This document shows positions 24,513-33,040 of a stretch of DNA of 64,000 bases, piece after piece; within the stretch, counting starts at the first letter, position 1; each line of letters begins with the position of its first letter. The notes beneath the pieces were generated by a model. It worked only from the letters and a program-made list of their open reading frames with translations. It was not told the DNA's origin and searched no databases. The stretch comes from Hymenobacter convexus (GTDB lineage Bacteria > Bacteroidota > Bacteroidia > Cytophagales > Hymenobacteraceae): assembly GCF_030580955.1 (NCBI RefSeq), contig NZ_JAUQON010000013.1, forward strand, positions 94,023 to 158,022, given 5' to 3'. Position numbers and translations under genes: made by a program.

Positions 24513-25238
24513 ATGAACCGCTTCCTTTTCGCCGGGCTGGCTTTGCTGGCCGCCTGCAACCAGACGCCGCCGCCCACGGCCGCGCCCCAGGCCAAACCCG
24601 TCATTCCCGGCCCCGACCTGGCCACGCTGGCCGACAGCACCGCGCCGGCCGCGCTGCTGGCCTACGGCCGCCAATACCCAGGCTCGGAAGTGCTGATTAA
24701 GACGCGCCTGGGCAACATCCGGGTGAAGCTCTACGACGACACGCCTATTCACAAGGCCAATTTCCTGCTGCTGGCGCGCAAGGGGGTGTTCGACGAAACC
24801 ATGTTCAACCGCGTGGTGAAGAACTTTGCCGTGCAGGGCGGCCAGACCTACAACGCCCGCACCATCCGGCTGAAGCGTTACCGCCTGCCGCCCGAGTTCC
24901 GGGCCGGGCACTTCCACCACAAAGGCGCCCTCGGCATGGCCCGCTACGACGACGACCAAAACCCTGGCCACCTCTCTTCCAACACCGATTTCTACTTCGT
25001 GGTGGGCGAGAAGATGGCGCCGTTCCAGTCGCAGGCCATGGCTGGCCGCAAGCTCACGCCCGCCCAAATCAAAGCCTACGCCACCGTGGGCGGCGTGCCC
25101 TCGCTCGACGGCAAGTACACGGTTTTCGGCGAAGTCATCGAAGGCCAGGACGTGGTCGACAAAATTTCGAACGAGCCCGTGGAGTCGGACAAGTGGCCGG
25201 TGAAAGACATTCCGATGAAGGTGGAAGTGGTGAAGTGA
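24513..25238 (+). CDS. Lipoprotein cyclophilin-type peptidyl-prolyl isomerase
   Basis: 241 residues. The lipoprotein signal MNRFLFAGLALLAAC gives lipidated Cys15 and a Pro/Ala-rich linker. Residues from about 60 form a cyclophilin domain (VLIKTRLGNIRVKLYDDTPIHKANFLLLARKGVFDETMFNRVVKNFAVQGG), with the family's F-x-R-x2-x-F-x-x-Q-G-G pattern; HFHHKGALGMAR and FYFVVG and VFGEVIEGQDVVDKI complete the fold. The protein likely assists folding of envelope proteins. ATG 24513 was chosen because the lipobox follows at the right distance; a longer frame upstream would run through the hairpin. A composite repeat follows the stop. Confidence 0.93.
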   Translation: MNRFLFAGLALLAACNQTPPPTAAPQAKPVIPGPDLATLADSTAPAALLAYGRQYPGSEVLIKTRLGNIRVKLYDDTPIHKANFLLLARKGVFDETMFNRVVKNFAVQGGQTYNARTIRLKRYRLPPEFRAGHFHHKGALGMARYDDDQNPGHLSSNTDFYFVVGEKMAPFQSQAMAGRKLTPAQIKAYATVGGVPSLDGKYTVFGEVIEGQDVVDKISNEPVESDKWPVKDIPMKVEVVK

Positions 25239-25245
25239 GGACTTT

Positions 25246-25441
25246 TGTCATTGCGAGTGGAGCGCAGGGCAACGCGGCAATCCGTCCTGTTCTCAGCGAC
25301 CAGCTTTCTAATGTGACAACGCTTATTTTCAAAACGAAAAGCCCTGGCACTGTGCAGTGCCGGGGCTTTCTGGTAAAAGTTTGAGTCTGGTTTAGAGAGG
25401 ACGGATTGCCGCGTTGCCCTGCGCTTAACTCGCAATGACAG
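25246..25441. repeat. Composite repeat with inner GGCACTGTGCAGTGCC hairpin
   Basis: Outer arms 25246-25288 and 25399-25441 (TGTCATTGCGAGTGGAGCGC... and complement ...ACTCGCAATGACAG) are about 42 bases each. Inside lies AAAAGCCCTGGCACTGTGCA...GTGCCGGGGCTTT (25337-25369), which recurs at 48085. Apart from this and the terminator below, 25239-25550 contains nothing gene-like. Confidence 0.85.
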
Positions 25442-25458
25442 GCAGGCCACCAAAATGT

Positions 25459-25495
25459 AAAAAGGCCCGCCCCTATAGGGAGCGGACCTTCTCGT
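25459..25495 (-). terminator. Terminator for the first M13 peptidase
   Basis: On the minus strand AAGGTCCGCTCCC and GGGGCGGGCCTT form an imperfect stem followed by a T run, about 55 bases past the stop of 25551-27650. Confidence 0.7.
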
Positions 25496-25550
25496 ATCGG
25501 GCGCGGAAACAGTTTCCCGTGCGTGATTCAGGAGCGTATATGCAAACGCC

Positions 25551-27650
25551 TTACCAAATTTTGGCGCGGTTGGAAACCGAGCGCACCATCTTGTCGCCGT
25601 CCTTGCAGCCGAAGGCCTTGTGGAACTCCGGAAAGTTCTGCAGCGGCCCGATGGTGCGGAACTGGCCCGGCGAGTGCGGGTCGGTTTGCACGAGCTGGCG
25701 GGTGGTTTCGGGGCGCTGGTTGATGCGCCAGATTTGGGCCCAGCTCAGGAAGAAGCGCTGCTCGGGCGTGAAGCCGTCGATGATTTTGCCGGCCTTGGCC
25801 TGGGGCGTTTTCATGAAGGCCGCGTAGGCGATGGTGAGGCCGCCGAGGTCGGCCAGGTTCTCGCCCATGGTCAGCTTGCCGTTCACGTGCACCGAGTCCA
25901 GCGGCGTGAAGGCGTCGTACTGCTTGCCCACCACATCGGCCTTGGCCATGAACTTCTCGCCGTCTTCCTTGGTCCACCAGTCGCGCAGGTTGCCTTCCGA
26001 GTCCACTTTGCGGCCCTGGTCGTCGAAGCCGTGGGTCATTTCGTGGCCGATTACCGCGCCAATACCGCCATAGTTCACCGCGTCGTCGGCCTTGGGGTCG
26101 TAGAAGGGCGACTGCAGGATGCCGGCCGGGAACACAATCTCGTTCAGGCTGGCGTTGTAGTAGGCGTTCACCGTGGGCGGCGTCATGCCCCACACGGTGC
26201 GGTCAACGGGCTGGCCAAACTTGCTGAGCCGGTCCATCGTGTTGAATTCCGACACGGCAAACAGGTTGTTCAGCGCGCTTTCGCGGCTTACGGTCAGCTT
26301 GGAATAATCCTTCCACTTGTCGGGGTAACCGATTTTCACCACAAAGGCGTTCAGCTTCTTGAGTGCCTCGGCTTTGGTGGCGGCGCTCATCCACTCGGTG
26401 GCCTGAATGCGCTCGGCGTAAGCCTGGCGCATGTTTTCCACCATCAGTTTGGCTTTAGCTTTGGCGGCGGGGCTGAAATCCTGGTCCACGTAAATCTGGC
26501 CGAAGGCTTCACCCAAAGCGCCGTCGGTGGCGGCGTAGGCGCGCTTCCAGCGCGCCTGGGGCACCTTGGCGCCGGTCAGCACCTGCGAGAATTTAAAGGA
26601 TTCGTCCACATAGGCCTTCGGCAACGCCGAGGACACACCTTCCACCAGGTGCCAGCGCAGGTATTGCTTCTGGTCGGCAATGGGCTCCTCCTTTATCATA
26701 GCGTTGGCCTCCTTCAAGTATTCGGGCTGGCCCACGATGATGTCCTTGGCCCCGCTTAGGCCGCTTTCCTTTAGGCGCAGCGGAATGTCGAGGTTGGGGT
26801 AGTCGGCGGCCACCTGGGCCACGGTCATCTTGTTGTAGTTTTTGTCGCGGTCGCGCAGGGCCACCCGGTCGCGGCTGGCCTTGGCCATGCGCGTTTCGAT
26901 GCGCATTACGGCATCGGCGTTGCGCTCGGCCGTGGCCTGGTCGTCGCCCAGCAGCTTAAAGGTGTTCACCTGGTAGGTGCGGTAGGCGGCCCGAATGGTT
27001 TTCGAGCGCGCGTCGTCCTTTAGGTAATAGTCGCGGTCGGCCATAGTCAGGCCGCCCTGCGACATCTGCACGGCGTATTGGGTGCTGTTTTTGGGGTCCT
27101 GGCTCACGCCCAGGCCGTACCAGCCCTTGCCGTAGTTTTTGGGGTCGGCGAGGTAGCGCTGCACGCCGGCCACGTCCTGAATGGCGTTAATCTTGTCGAG
27201 GCGGGGCTGCAGGTACTTCAAGCCGGCCTTTTCCACGGCCACGCTGTCCATAGCGGCCGCGTAGAAGTCACCCACTTTCTGAGCGTTCGAGCCCGGCTTG
27301 GCAGTGCGGTCGGCGGCTACTTTTTCCAGGATGCCGTGCACTACGTCGCGGTTGCGGTTGCGCAGCACATTGAAGCCGCCCCAGCCCGTTTCGGACGCCG
27401 GAATGGGGTTGTTTTTCATCCAGTTGCCATTGGCAAACCGGTAGAAGTCATCGCAAGGCGCCACTGTGCGGTCGAGGTTGGCCAGCGTGATGCCCACCCC
27501 GGACTGCCCCGTGGTTGACACGACGGTTTTGGTTTTGCCCGCGCTCGACTTGGTTTTGATTTTTTGGTCCTGGGCATGGGCCACGCCGGCCGCCAGCCCG
27601 AGCACCGCCGCTGACAAAGCCGCGCGGCGCACAAAAGAGAACTGAGTCAT
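25551..27650 (-). CDS. M13 family zinc metallopeptidase (PepO/neprilysin-like), copy 1
   Basis: 699 residues. Signal peptide MTQFSFVRRAALSAAVLGLAAGVAHA, so exported to the periplasm or beyond. Catalytic motifs: NAYYNASLNEIVFPAGILQ, the zinc-binding HEMTH (His536 to His540), GENLADLGG with the third ligand, and the C-terminal CKDGDKMVRSVSNRAKIW. A mature N-terminus of VGITLANLDRTVAPCDDFYRFANGNW also fits M13. Length matches the family (about 680). Oligopeptides are the likely substrates. It lies head-to-tail with a close paralogue downstream of a palindromic repeat, and has a possible promoter (TTG, 21 bases, TAACTTGC) at 27684-27715. Confidence 0.95.
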   Translation of the reverse strand: MTQFSFVRRAALSAAVLGLAAGVAHAQDQKIKTKSSAGKTKTVVSTTGQSGVGITLANLDRTVAPCDDFYRFANGNWMKNNPIPASETGWGGFNVLRNRNRDVVHGILEKVAADRTAKPGSNAQKVGDFYAAAMDSVAVEKAGLKYLQPRLDKINAIQDVAGVQRYLADPKNYGKGWYGLGVSQDPKNSTQYAVQMSQGGLTMADRDYYLKDDARSKTIRAAYRTYQVNTFKLLGDDQATAERNADAVMRIETRMAKASRDRVALRDRDKNYNKMTVAQVAADYPNLDIPLRLKESGLSGAKDIIVGQPEYLKEANAMIKEEPIADQKQYLRWHLVEGVSSALPKAYVDESFKFSQVLTGAKVPQARWKRAYAATDGALGEAFGQIYVDQDFSPAAKAKAKLMVENMRQAYAERIQATEWMSAATKAEALKKLNAFVVKIGYPDKWKDYSKLTVSRESALNNLFAVSEFNTMDRLSKFGQPVDRTVWGMTPPTVNAYYNASLNEIVFPAGILQSPFYDPKADDAVNYGGIGAVIGHEMTHGFDDQGRKVDSEGNLRDWWTKEDGEKFMAKADVVGKQYDAFTPLDSVHVNGKLTMGENLADLGGLTIAYAAFMKTPQAKAGKIIDGFTPEQRFFLSWAQIWRINQRPETTRQLVQTDPHSPGQFRTIGPLQNFPEFHKAFGCKDGDKMVRSVSNRAKIW

Positions 27651-27769
27651 ATGAAAACGAAAAGTGGGGAAAGATTAGAATGTGCAAGTTACAACCGCAC
27701 AATGCTGTTGAACAATGCAAAAGATTGACAGAAAGAATATGGGATTTGCAATCAGCCATACTCACTAAA

Positions 27770-27872
27770 AAAAGAACGTCATGCTGAGCTTGTCGAAGCA
27801 TCTCTACCGCGCAAGTACTTATTTACTATTGCAGTAGAGATGCTTCGACAAGCTCAGCATGACGTTCTTTTC
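27770..27872. repeat. Palindromic repeat, complete copy between M13 genes
   Basis: Arms of about 42 bases (AAAAGAACGTCATGCTGAGC, then TTGTCGAAGCATCTCTACCGC) around a loop of about 22 bases. The core GAGCTTGTCGAAGC differs from the common GAGCGCAGCCGAAGC in both arms, so the arms have changed together. Confidence 0.92.
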
Positions 27873-27893
27873 AAGCCATGCGTGAGGCTCAGC

Positions 27894-29960
27894 CTACCAG
27901 ATTTTCGAACGGTCGGCGGCGGCGCGCATCATCTTGTTGCCGTCCTGGCAGCCAAAGGCTTTGTAGAACTCGGGCATGTTCATGAGCGGGCCGTTGGTGC
28001 GGTACTGGGCCGGCGAGTGCGGGTCGGTCTGCACCTGCTGGCGCAGGAACTCGTCGCGGGTGTTGGTACGCCAAATCTGGCCGTAAGCCAGGAAGAAGCG
28101 CTGCTCCGGCGTGAAGCCGTCGATTTTCTGCTGGGCTTTGGCCTGCGGGGTTTTCTCAAAGGCCTGGTAGGCAATGGTAAGGCCGCCGAGGTCGGCCAGG
28201 TTCTCGCCCATAGTCAGCTTGCCGTTCACGTGTACCGAGTCGAGCGGCGTAAACGCATCGAACTGCTTGCCCACGATGGCGGCCTTGGCGTTGAATTTAT
28301 CGGCGTCCTCCTTGGTCCACCAGTCTTTCAGGTTGCCTTTGGAGTCGTATTGGCGGCCCTGGTCGTCGAAGCCGTGGGTCATTTCGTGGCCAATCACGGC
28401 GCCGATGCCGCCGTAGTTCACCGCGTCGTCGGCCTTGGGGTCGTAGAACGGAGGTTGCAGGATACCAGCCGGGAACACAATCTCGTTCATCGGCGGGTTG
28501 TAGTAGGCGTTCACCGTGGGCGGGGTCATGCCCCACTCGGTGCGGTCAATCGGCTTGCCAAACTTGCCGAGTTCTTGCTTGCTGGCCCATTCCTGGGCGG
28601 CAAACAAGTTGTTCAGATAGCTCTCGCGGCCGATGTTCAGGGCCGAATAATCCTTCCACTTGTCGGGGTAGCCAATTTTTACCGTGAAGGCGTTGAGCTT
28701 GGTCAGGGCCTCCTTCTTGGTGGCGGCGCTCATCCAGTCGGTGGCCTGAATGCGCTCGGCGTAGGCCACGCGCAGGTTCTCAATCATCTGCTTGGCGCGG
28801 GCCTTGGCGGCGGGCGAAAACGCCTTGTCCACGTAGAGTTGGCCGAAGGCCTCGCCCAGGGCGCCGTCCGTCGAGGCCAGCATGCGCTTCCAGCGGGGCT
28901 GCTGCTGCTTGGCGCCGGTCAGCACTTTGCTGAAGGCAAATGCCTCGTCGCCAAAGGCTTTGGGCAGCGCGGCGGTGACACCGCTCACCAAATGCCAGCG
29001 CAGGTACTGCTTCTGGTCGGCCAGGGGCTCTTGCTGCAGAGCGGCGCTCACCTCCTTCATGAAGTCGGGCTGGCCCACAATCACCTCTTTGGCCGCGGCC
29101 AGGCCGTTTTCCTTCAGCTGCAGGGGCAGCGCCAGGTTGGGGTAGGCGGCGTTGGCCTCGGCCACCGTCATCTTGTTGTAGTTGGCGTAGGGGTCGCGCA
29201 GGTCCACGCGGCTCTTGCTGGCCTTGGCCAGGCGGGTTTCGATGCGGGTGACGGCGGCGGCGTTTTTCTCGGCCGTGGCCTGGTCGTCGCCCAGCAATTT
29301 GAAGGTGTTGACCTGAAAGGTCTGGTAGGCGGCCCGAATGGCTTTCGAGCGCGCGTCGTCCTTCAGGTAGTAGTCGCGGTCGGGCAGCGAGAGGCCGCCC
29401 TGGCCGAGGTAAACGGCGTATTGGGTGCTGATTTTCTCGTCCTGCCCCACGCCCGAACCGAACCACACGCTGCCCGCGTGGGCTTTGGGGTCGGCCAGAA
29501 ATTTCTGCTCGTCGGCCAGGCTGTTGATGGCCATGATGCGGTCGAGGTGCGGCTTGAGGTATTTCAGGCCGGCTTTTTCGATGGCCATAGAGTCCATGGC
29601 CGAGGCGTAGAAGTCGCCCACTTTTTGGGCGTTCGAGCCTTTGGCGGCCGTCGGCGCGTTTTTAGCCGCTTGCTCCAGAATGGCGCGCAGCGTGGCTCTG
29701 TTGTTATTGGCCAGTTCCTGGAACGAGCCCCAGCGCGTTTCGGCGGCCGGAATGGGGTTGTTTTTGAGCCAGTTGCCGGAAGCGTAGTGGAAGAAATCCT
29801 CGCAGGGCTTCACCGAAGGGTCGATGTTGGCGATATTGATGCCAACGCCTTTCTGCGTCGAAGCCGGTTTGGCGGTTTGCGCCGAGGCGTTGGTGGCCAC
29901 TAGGCTGCCCAGGCCGAGCACGGCTAGGCCAAGCCGCCGGGTAATACAATTTGAACTCAT
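27894..29960 (-). CDS. M13 family zinc metallopeptidase, copy 2
   Basis: 688 residues, paralogue of the neighbouring gene. Signal peptide MSSNCITRRLGLAVLGLGSLVATNASA; the start ATG at 29960 matches that signal, while the longer frame adds 24 residues without function. Zinc site HEMTH at residues 525-529, GENLADLGGLTIAYQAFEKT, NAYYNPPMNEIVFPAGILQPPFYD and a final CQDGNKMMRAAADRSKIW. Very similar to copy 1 in the catalytic half. Both are on the minus strand, and a palindromic repeat of 103 bases sits between them, so each probably has its own promoter. Substrate preference may differ, but cannot be read from sequence. Confidence 0.95.
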   Translation of the reverse strand: MSSNCITRRLGLAVLGLGSLVATNASAQTAKPASTQKGVGINIANIDPSVKPCEDFFHYASGNWLKNNPIPAAETRWGSFQELANNNRATLRAILEQAAKNAPTAAKGSNAQKVGDFYASAMDSMAIEKAGLKYLKPHLDRIMAINSLADEQKFLADPKAHAGSVWFGSGVGQDEKISTQYAVYLGQGGLSLPDRDYYLKDDARSKAIRAAYQTFQVNTFKLLGDDQATAEKNAAAVTRIETRLAKASKSRVDLRDPYANYNKMTVAEANAAYPNLALPLQLKENGLAAAKEVIVGQPDFMKEVSAALQQEPLADQKQYLRWHLVSGVTAALPKAFGDEAFAFSKVLTGAKQQQPRWKRMLASTDGALGEAFGQLYVDKAFSPAAKARAKQMIENLRVAYAERIQATDWMSAATKKEALTKLNAFTVKIGYPDKWKDYSALNIGRESYLNNLFAAQEWASKQELGKFGKPIDRTEWGMTPPTVNAYYNPPMNEIVFPAGILQPPFYDPKADDAVNYGGIGAVIGHEMTHGFDDQGRQYDSKGNLKDWWTKEDADKFNAKAAIVGKQFDAFTPLDSVHVNGKLTMGENLADLGGLTIAYQAFEKTPQAKAQQKIDGFTPEQRFFLAYGQIWRTNTRDEFLRQQVQTDPHSPAQYRTNGPLMNMPEFYKAFGCQDGNKMMRAAADRSKIW

Positions 29961-30156
29961 GAAGGTGGGAATGGGATGAAGAAATGATACCTTGAAGCGA
30001 CAGACATGCAAGCATTGCAGCGGTTGCACCAACGCCGCAAAATACGGCGGCGGTTCCAGAAGCGGGCCGTCGGCAGGCTACAAAGACCCGCAAATAAGCG
30101 GCACCAATTGGCGCGTTTCTGCGGCCTGCCGCGCCTGCTGCCCGTAACTTGCGCCC

Positions 30157-31536
30157 ATGCCGCTCTACAACCGCCGCCCCGAGCTTCCGCCCACGCTGCC
30201 CCCGCCCCCGCTGGGCCTGACCGAGCTCCTGGCCCGCGTGCGCCAGGCCCTGCAGCAGCAGTTGGCCGATTCTTATTGGGTAGTGGCCGAAGTGGCCGAG
30301 CTAACCGTGCCGCGCTTTGCCGGCGCGCATTGCTACCTCACCCTCACCGAGCAGGGCACCGATAGCCGCGGCATGCCGATGAAGGCCCAGGCCCGCGCCA
30401 CGCTCTGGAGCCAGCGCTACCAGCAGCTGGCGCCGGCTTTCGAGCGCGCCACCGGCCAGTCCCTGCGCGCCGGCCTCAAGCTGCTGCTGCGGGTGCAGGT
30501 GCGCTTTCACGAGCAGTATGGCCTGAGCCTCGACGTGGTGGCCATCGACCCGAGCTATACCGTGGGCGAGCTGGCCCTGCTGCGCCTGAAAACGCTGCGC
30601 CTGCTGGAAGAAAAAGGCCTGCTGGAGCGCCAGAAGCGGCTCGTGCTGCCCCTGGCGCCGCAGCGGCTGGCCGTCATCTCCTCCCCCACCGCCGCCGGCT
30701 TTCAGGATTTTGTGCAGCAGCTCGATGAGGCTCCGTATGACTTTGCCCTCACCCTGTTCCCGGCCATGATGCAGGGCGACGACGCCCCGGCCAGCATCCG
30801 CGCGGCGCTGGATGGGGTGCGCGCCCGGCGCGGGCAGTTCGATGCCGTCATTATAATAAGAGGCGGGGGCAGCCGGGCCGATTTGGTGGCCTTTGATGAA
30901 TATGGCCTGGCCGCAGCGGTGGGCGCGTTTCCGCTGCCGGTGCTCACGGGCATTGGCCACGAGCGCGACGAGGCTGTGGTCGACCTCACCGCCCACCGCG
31001 CCCTGAAAACCCCCACCGCCGTGGCCGCCTTTCTGGTCGAGCGCCTGGCCCGGCTCGAAGCGGCCATTTTGGGCTTGGGCGAACAGATAGTTGGCACCGC
31101 CCGCCGCCAGCTTAGCCAGCGCCACGCCCGGCTTGGCCAGTTGGGCAGCCAGAGCCGCTACGCTGCCCACCGCCAACTCGACGCTGCCCGCGCGGCCTTG
31201 CTAGAACGCACCCGCCAGGCCATTCAGCACCCGCGCGAGCAGTTGCAGCAGCTAGGGGCCAGCCTCGGGCGCTTCCGGCACCAGTTGCCCAGGGCCGCCC
31301 GGCGCACCTTGGCCCGCGAGCAGCGCGGCCTGCGCCAGCGGGACCGGGTGCTGCTCAAGCGCTTTGCCCGCCACCACCGGCGCCGCCGCGAAACCCTGCT
31401 GCGCCGCCGCTACCAGCTGCAGCTGGCCCTGGAGCGCCACCTGCACCGGGCCGAGCTGCGGCTGTATCGGTTTCAGTCAGCCGTTGACAATGAGCAGTTA
31501 ACAGTTGGCAGGAATCGACCCAAACCCAATCCATAG
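30157..31536 (+). CDS. xseA: Exodeoxyribonuclease VII large subunit
   Basis: 459 residues. With XseB forms exonuclease VII, which degrades single-stranded DNA to short oligonucleotides. An OB-fold domain comes first (LADSYWVVAEVAELTVPRFAGAHCYLTLTE...ATLWSQRYQQL), then the catalytic region with RLAVISSPTAAGFQDFVQQL, IIIRGGGSRADLVAFDEYGLA and VLTGIGHERDEAVVDLTAHRALKTPTAVAAFLV, then long charged coiled coils. The last 20 residues (FQSAVDNEQLTVGRNRPKPNP) are encoded by an imperfect inverted repeat and look acquired. xseB follows 56 bases after the stop, on the same strand, a natural operon. Confidence 0.95.
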   Translation: MPLYNRRPELPPTLPPPPLGLTELLARVRQALQQQLADSYWVVAEVAELTVPRFAGAHCYLTLTEQGTDSRGMPMKAQARATLWSQRYQQLAPAFERATGQSLRAGLKLLLRVQVRFHEQYGLSLDVVAIDPSYTVGELALLRLKTLRLLEEKGLLERQKRLVLPLAPQRLAVISSPTAAGFQDFVQQLDEAPYDFALTLFPAMMQGDDAPASIRAALDGVRARRGQFDAVIIIRGGGSRADLVAFDEYGLAAAVGAFPLPVLTGIGHERDEAVVDLTAHRALKTPTAVAAFLVERLARLEAAILGLGEQIVGTARRQLSQRHARLGQLGSQSRYAAHRQLDAARAALLERTRQAIQHPREQLQQLGASLGRFRHQLPRAARRTLAREQRGLRQRDRVLLKRFARHHRRRRETLLRRRYQLQLALERHLHRAELRLYRFQSAVDNEQLTVGRNRPKPNP

Positions 31537-31587
31537 CCGCAAACCCTTGCCTCCAACCGTTCACTGCTAACTGCTAACTGCTAACTA
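31479..31587. repeat. Imperfect inverted repeat overlapping the xseA stop
   Basis: CCGTTGACAATGAGCAGTTA...AGTTGGCA (31481-31510) and CCAACCGTTCACTGCTAACTGCTAACTGCTAACT (31553-31587) are inverted relatives; the right arm contains ACTGCTA three times in tandem. The left arm supplies the xseA C-terminus, the right arm ends six bases before the xseB ATG. Confidence 0.75.
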
Positions 31588-31592
31588 AAAAT

Positions 31593-31889
31593 ATGACCTA
31601 TCGCGAAGCCATCGAAGAATTGGAAACCATCTTGCGTGCGCTCGAAACCGATGCCGTGGATGTGGACGACCTGACCGCCCGCGTCGAGCGCTCGGCCGAG
31701 CTTATCCGCTTGTGCCGCCAAAAGCTCCGTCACGCCGAATCCTCCCTTGACCGCGTGTTTGATACGCTTGATGACGAAGATGAGGCCGATGAACTGACGG
31801 AGGAGGACGACGACGAAGAGGAAACCGCCGAGGAAGAGGACGACGACGAACACGACCATCTGGCCGGTGGACCGGGCCGGGCGTGGTAA
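31593..31889 (+). CDS. xseB: Exodeoxyribonuclease VII small subunit
   Basis: 98 residues. The conserved core MTYREAIEELETILRALETDAVDVDDLTARVERSAELIRLCRQKLRHAESSLDRVF is the standard XseB helical hairpin that binds the large subunit; homologues are usually about 60-80 residues. It is extended by a strongly acidic tail (residues 60-90, mostly Asp and Glu). Start ATG 31593 is supported by the M-x-Y-x-E-A opening of the family. It follows xseA on the same strand. The acidic tail could mimic DNA charge or alter solubility; this is a guess. Confidence 0.94.
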   Translation: MTYREAIEELETILRALETDAVDVDDLTARVERSAELIRLCRQKLRHAESSLDRVFDTLDDEDEADELTEEDDDEEETAEEEDDDEHDHLAGGPGRAW

Positions 31890-31929
31890 AGATTTTTCTA
31901 TTCGGATATCAATCTTCCAAATAGGCCGC

Positions 31930-31937
31930 TATATTTG
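31930..31937 (+). promoter_or_regulatory. -7 element before the 31991 gene
   Basis: TATATTTG matches TAnnTTTG exactly in an AT-rich intergenic stretch, giving a leader of about 45 bases before the ATG at 31991. No well-spaced TTG is seen upstream. Confidence 0.5.
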
Positions 31938-31990
31938 GCCCCTACATCCAACCAAAACTTCTTTTTGTTCAATTTATTTTCCTCAAATTT

Positions 31991-32305
31991 ATGCCGTTTA
32001 ATGGTAGTGAAGGTGGTCAAATTAGCCTATCCAAAGCAATAGAACTCACCACGGCTTACCGGACTGCCAATCCGGGGAAAACGCTGGGTATATTTTTGGG
32101 GAGCAGCATTTTGAAGAAGCTGCTGGACCAGCCCGAGTCGCAGGGCATTCGTTTTTACTTCGGTCTCGACGGCGAGACGTCCCAATTGGTAGCAGTGAGT
32201 GCCGACAGCAACGAAGACGACCTGTACAGCGACGGCTATATCATTGCCGATGAGGGCCGTCCCAGCCCGCCTGACTCGGGCCAGCTTAACGTGCTCAACA
32301 GCTAG
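31991..32305 (+). CDS. Small conserved-looking hypothetical protein
   Basis: 104 residues, soluble, no cysteines or signal peptide. The sequence GQISLSKAIELTTAYRTANPGKTLGIFLGSSILKKLL and IRFYFGLD...LVAVSADSNEDDLYSDGYIIADEGRPSPP suggests an alpha/beta fold with an acidic turn. I believe similar short proteins occur in several Cytophagales genomes, but I know no name or function. It is followed 30 bases later by a membrane protein and then by a two-component pair, all on the same strand, so a signalling context is possible. Confidence 0.75.
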   Translation: MPFNGSEGGQISLSKAIELTTAYRTANPGKTLGIFLGSSILKKLLDQPESQGIRFYFGLDGETSQLVAVSADSNEDDLYSDGYIIADEGRPSPPDSGQLNVLNS

Positions 32306-32335
32306 CCCGCCGGTCTTTTTCTTATCCAGTCCAGC

Positions 32336-33040
32336 ATGTCTCCCGACCAGTTCACCGCATTCACCGACTACCTGCTGAACCTCAACCAGGCCAGCGTACT
32401 TGTGCCCATGGTGGTGGTGTGGCGGCGGCGGCGGCATTTTAGCCCGGCAGTGAAGCTGCTGAGCTGGTACGTGTACTTATCGGCCTTCTGCTCACTGGGG
32501 ATTAACTTCTCATCCCCAGCCATTTTTGCCACCAACCACAGCTTTGTCGTTGGTTTCAATCTGGGCAAAATCCTGCTGTTCGGGGCTGTTTACCAACAAA
32601 TTCTGCATTCGGCAGGCGCGCGGCGCTTGGTGAAGATGGTTACGCTGGGAGCGGTGGTGTGCATTGCGGCAATGTTGGCTTACGGTACGACGCTGGCGGT
32701 TCCCGGCAGCCGGATTATACAATGTGCGGTGCTGGCTGGGTTTGCCATGCTGTATCTGGAGCAAATGCTGAATGACTCGCCCAAAACGCGCATCATGCAA
32801 GACCCTTTCTGGCTGCTGGGGCTGGGACAGCTGCTGTATTCGGCGGGTACCGTCACCTCATTCAGCCTGGATTATTTGTCGAAAAACGTCTACGACCAGA
32901 ACTGGAAATACGTGATAATCGCGTTGATTGGCATGGGTTTCAACTATTTTTTAACCCTGACTTTTCTGCGAGCCAGGCCTCACGATGCCTCTGTTCCTGC
33001 CCCGCTGCCTGTGGAGCAGGCGGCGCTGGCTACTTCCTGA
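32336..33040 (+). CDS. Multi-pass membrane protein of unknown function
   Basis: 234 residues with about six to seven hydrophobic helices (near 18-30, 40-58, 66-86, 100-120, 126-142, 156-175, 190-212). Charged loops contain WRRRRHFS at the N-terminal side, suggesting the first loop is cytoplasmic. No transporter or enzyme signature is visible. It lies between a 104-residue soluble protein and a histidine kinase gene, about 190 bases from the latter. It may be a sensor or membrane partner of that kinase, but only position supports this. Confidence 0.75.
   Translation: MSPDQFTAFTDYLLNLNQASVLVPMVVVWRRRRHFSPAVKLLSWYVYLSAFCSLGINFSSPAIFATNHSFVVGFNLGKILLFGAVYQQILHSAGARRLVKMVTLGAVVCIAAMLAYGTTLAVPGSRIIQCAVLAGFAMLYLEQMLNDSPKTRIMQDPFWLLGLGQLLYSAGTVTSFSLDYLSKNVYDQNWKYVIIALIGMGFNYFLTLTFLRARPHDASVPAPLPVEQAALATS

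Noticed and set aside
27840..29903. Open frame of 687 codons antisense to the second M13 peptidase
   Set aside because: It is a shadow of a GC-rich gene on the other strand. The translation is low in charged and aromatic diversity (Val, Gly, Ala, His rich) and has no motif, while the minus strand encodes a complete peptidase with HEMTH and GENLADLGG.
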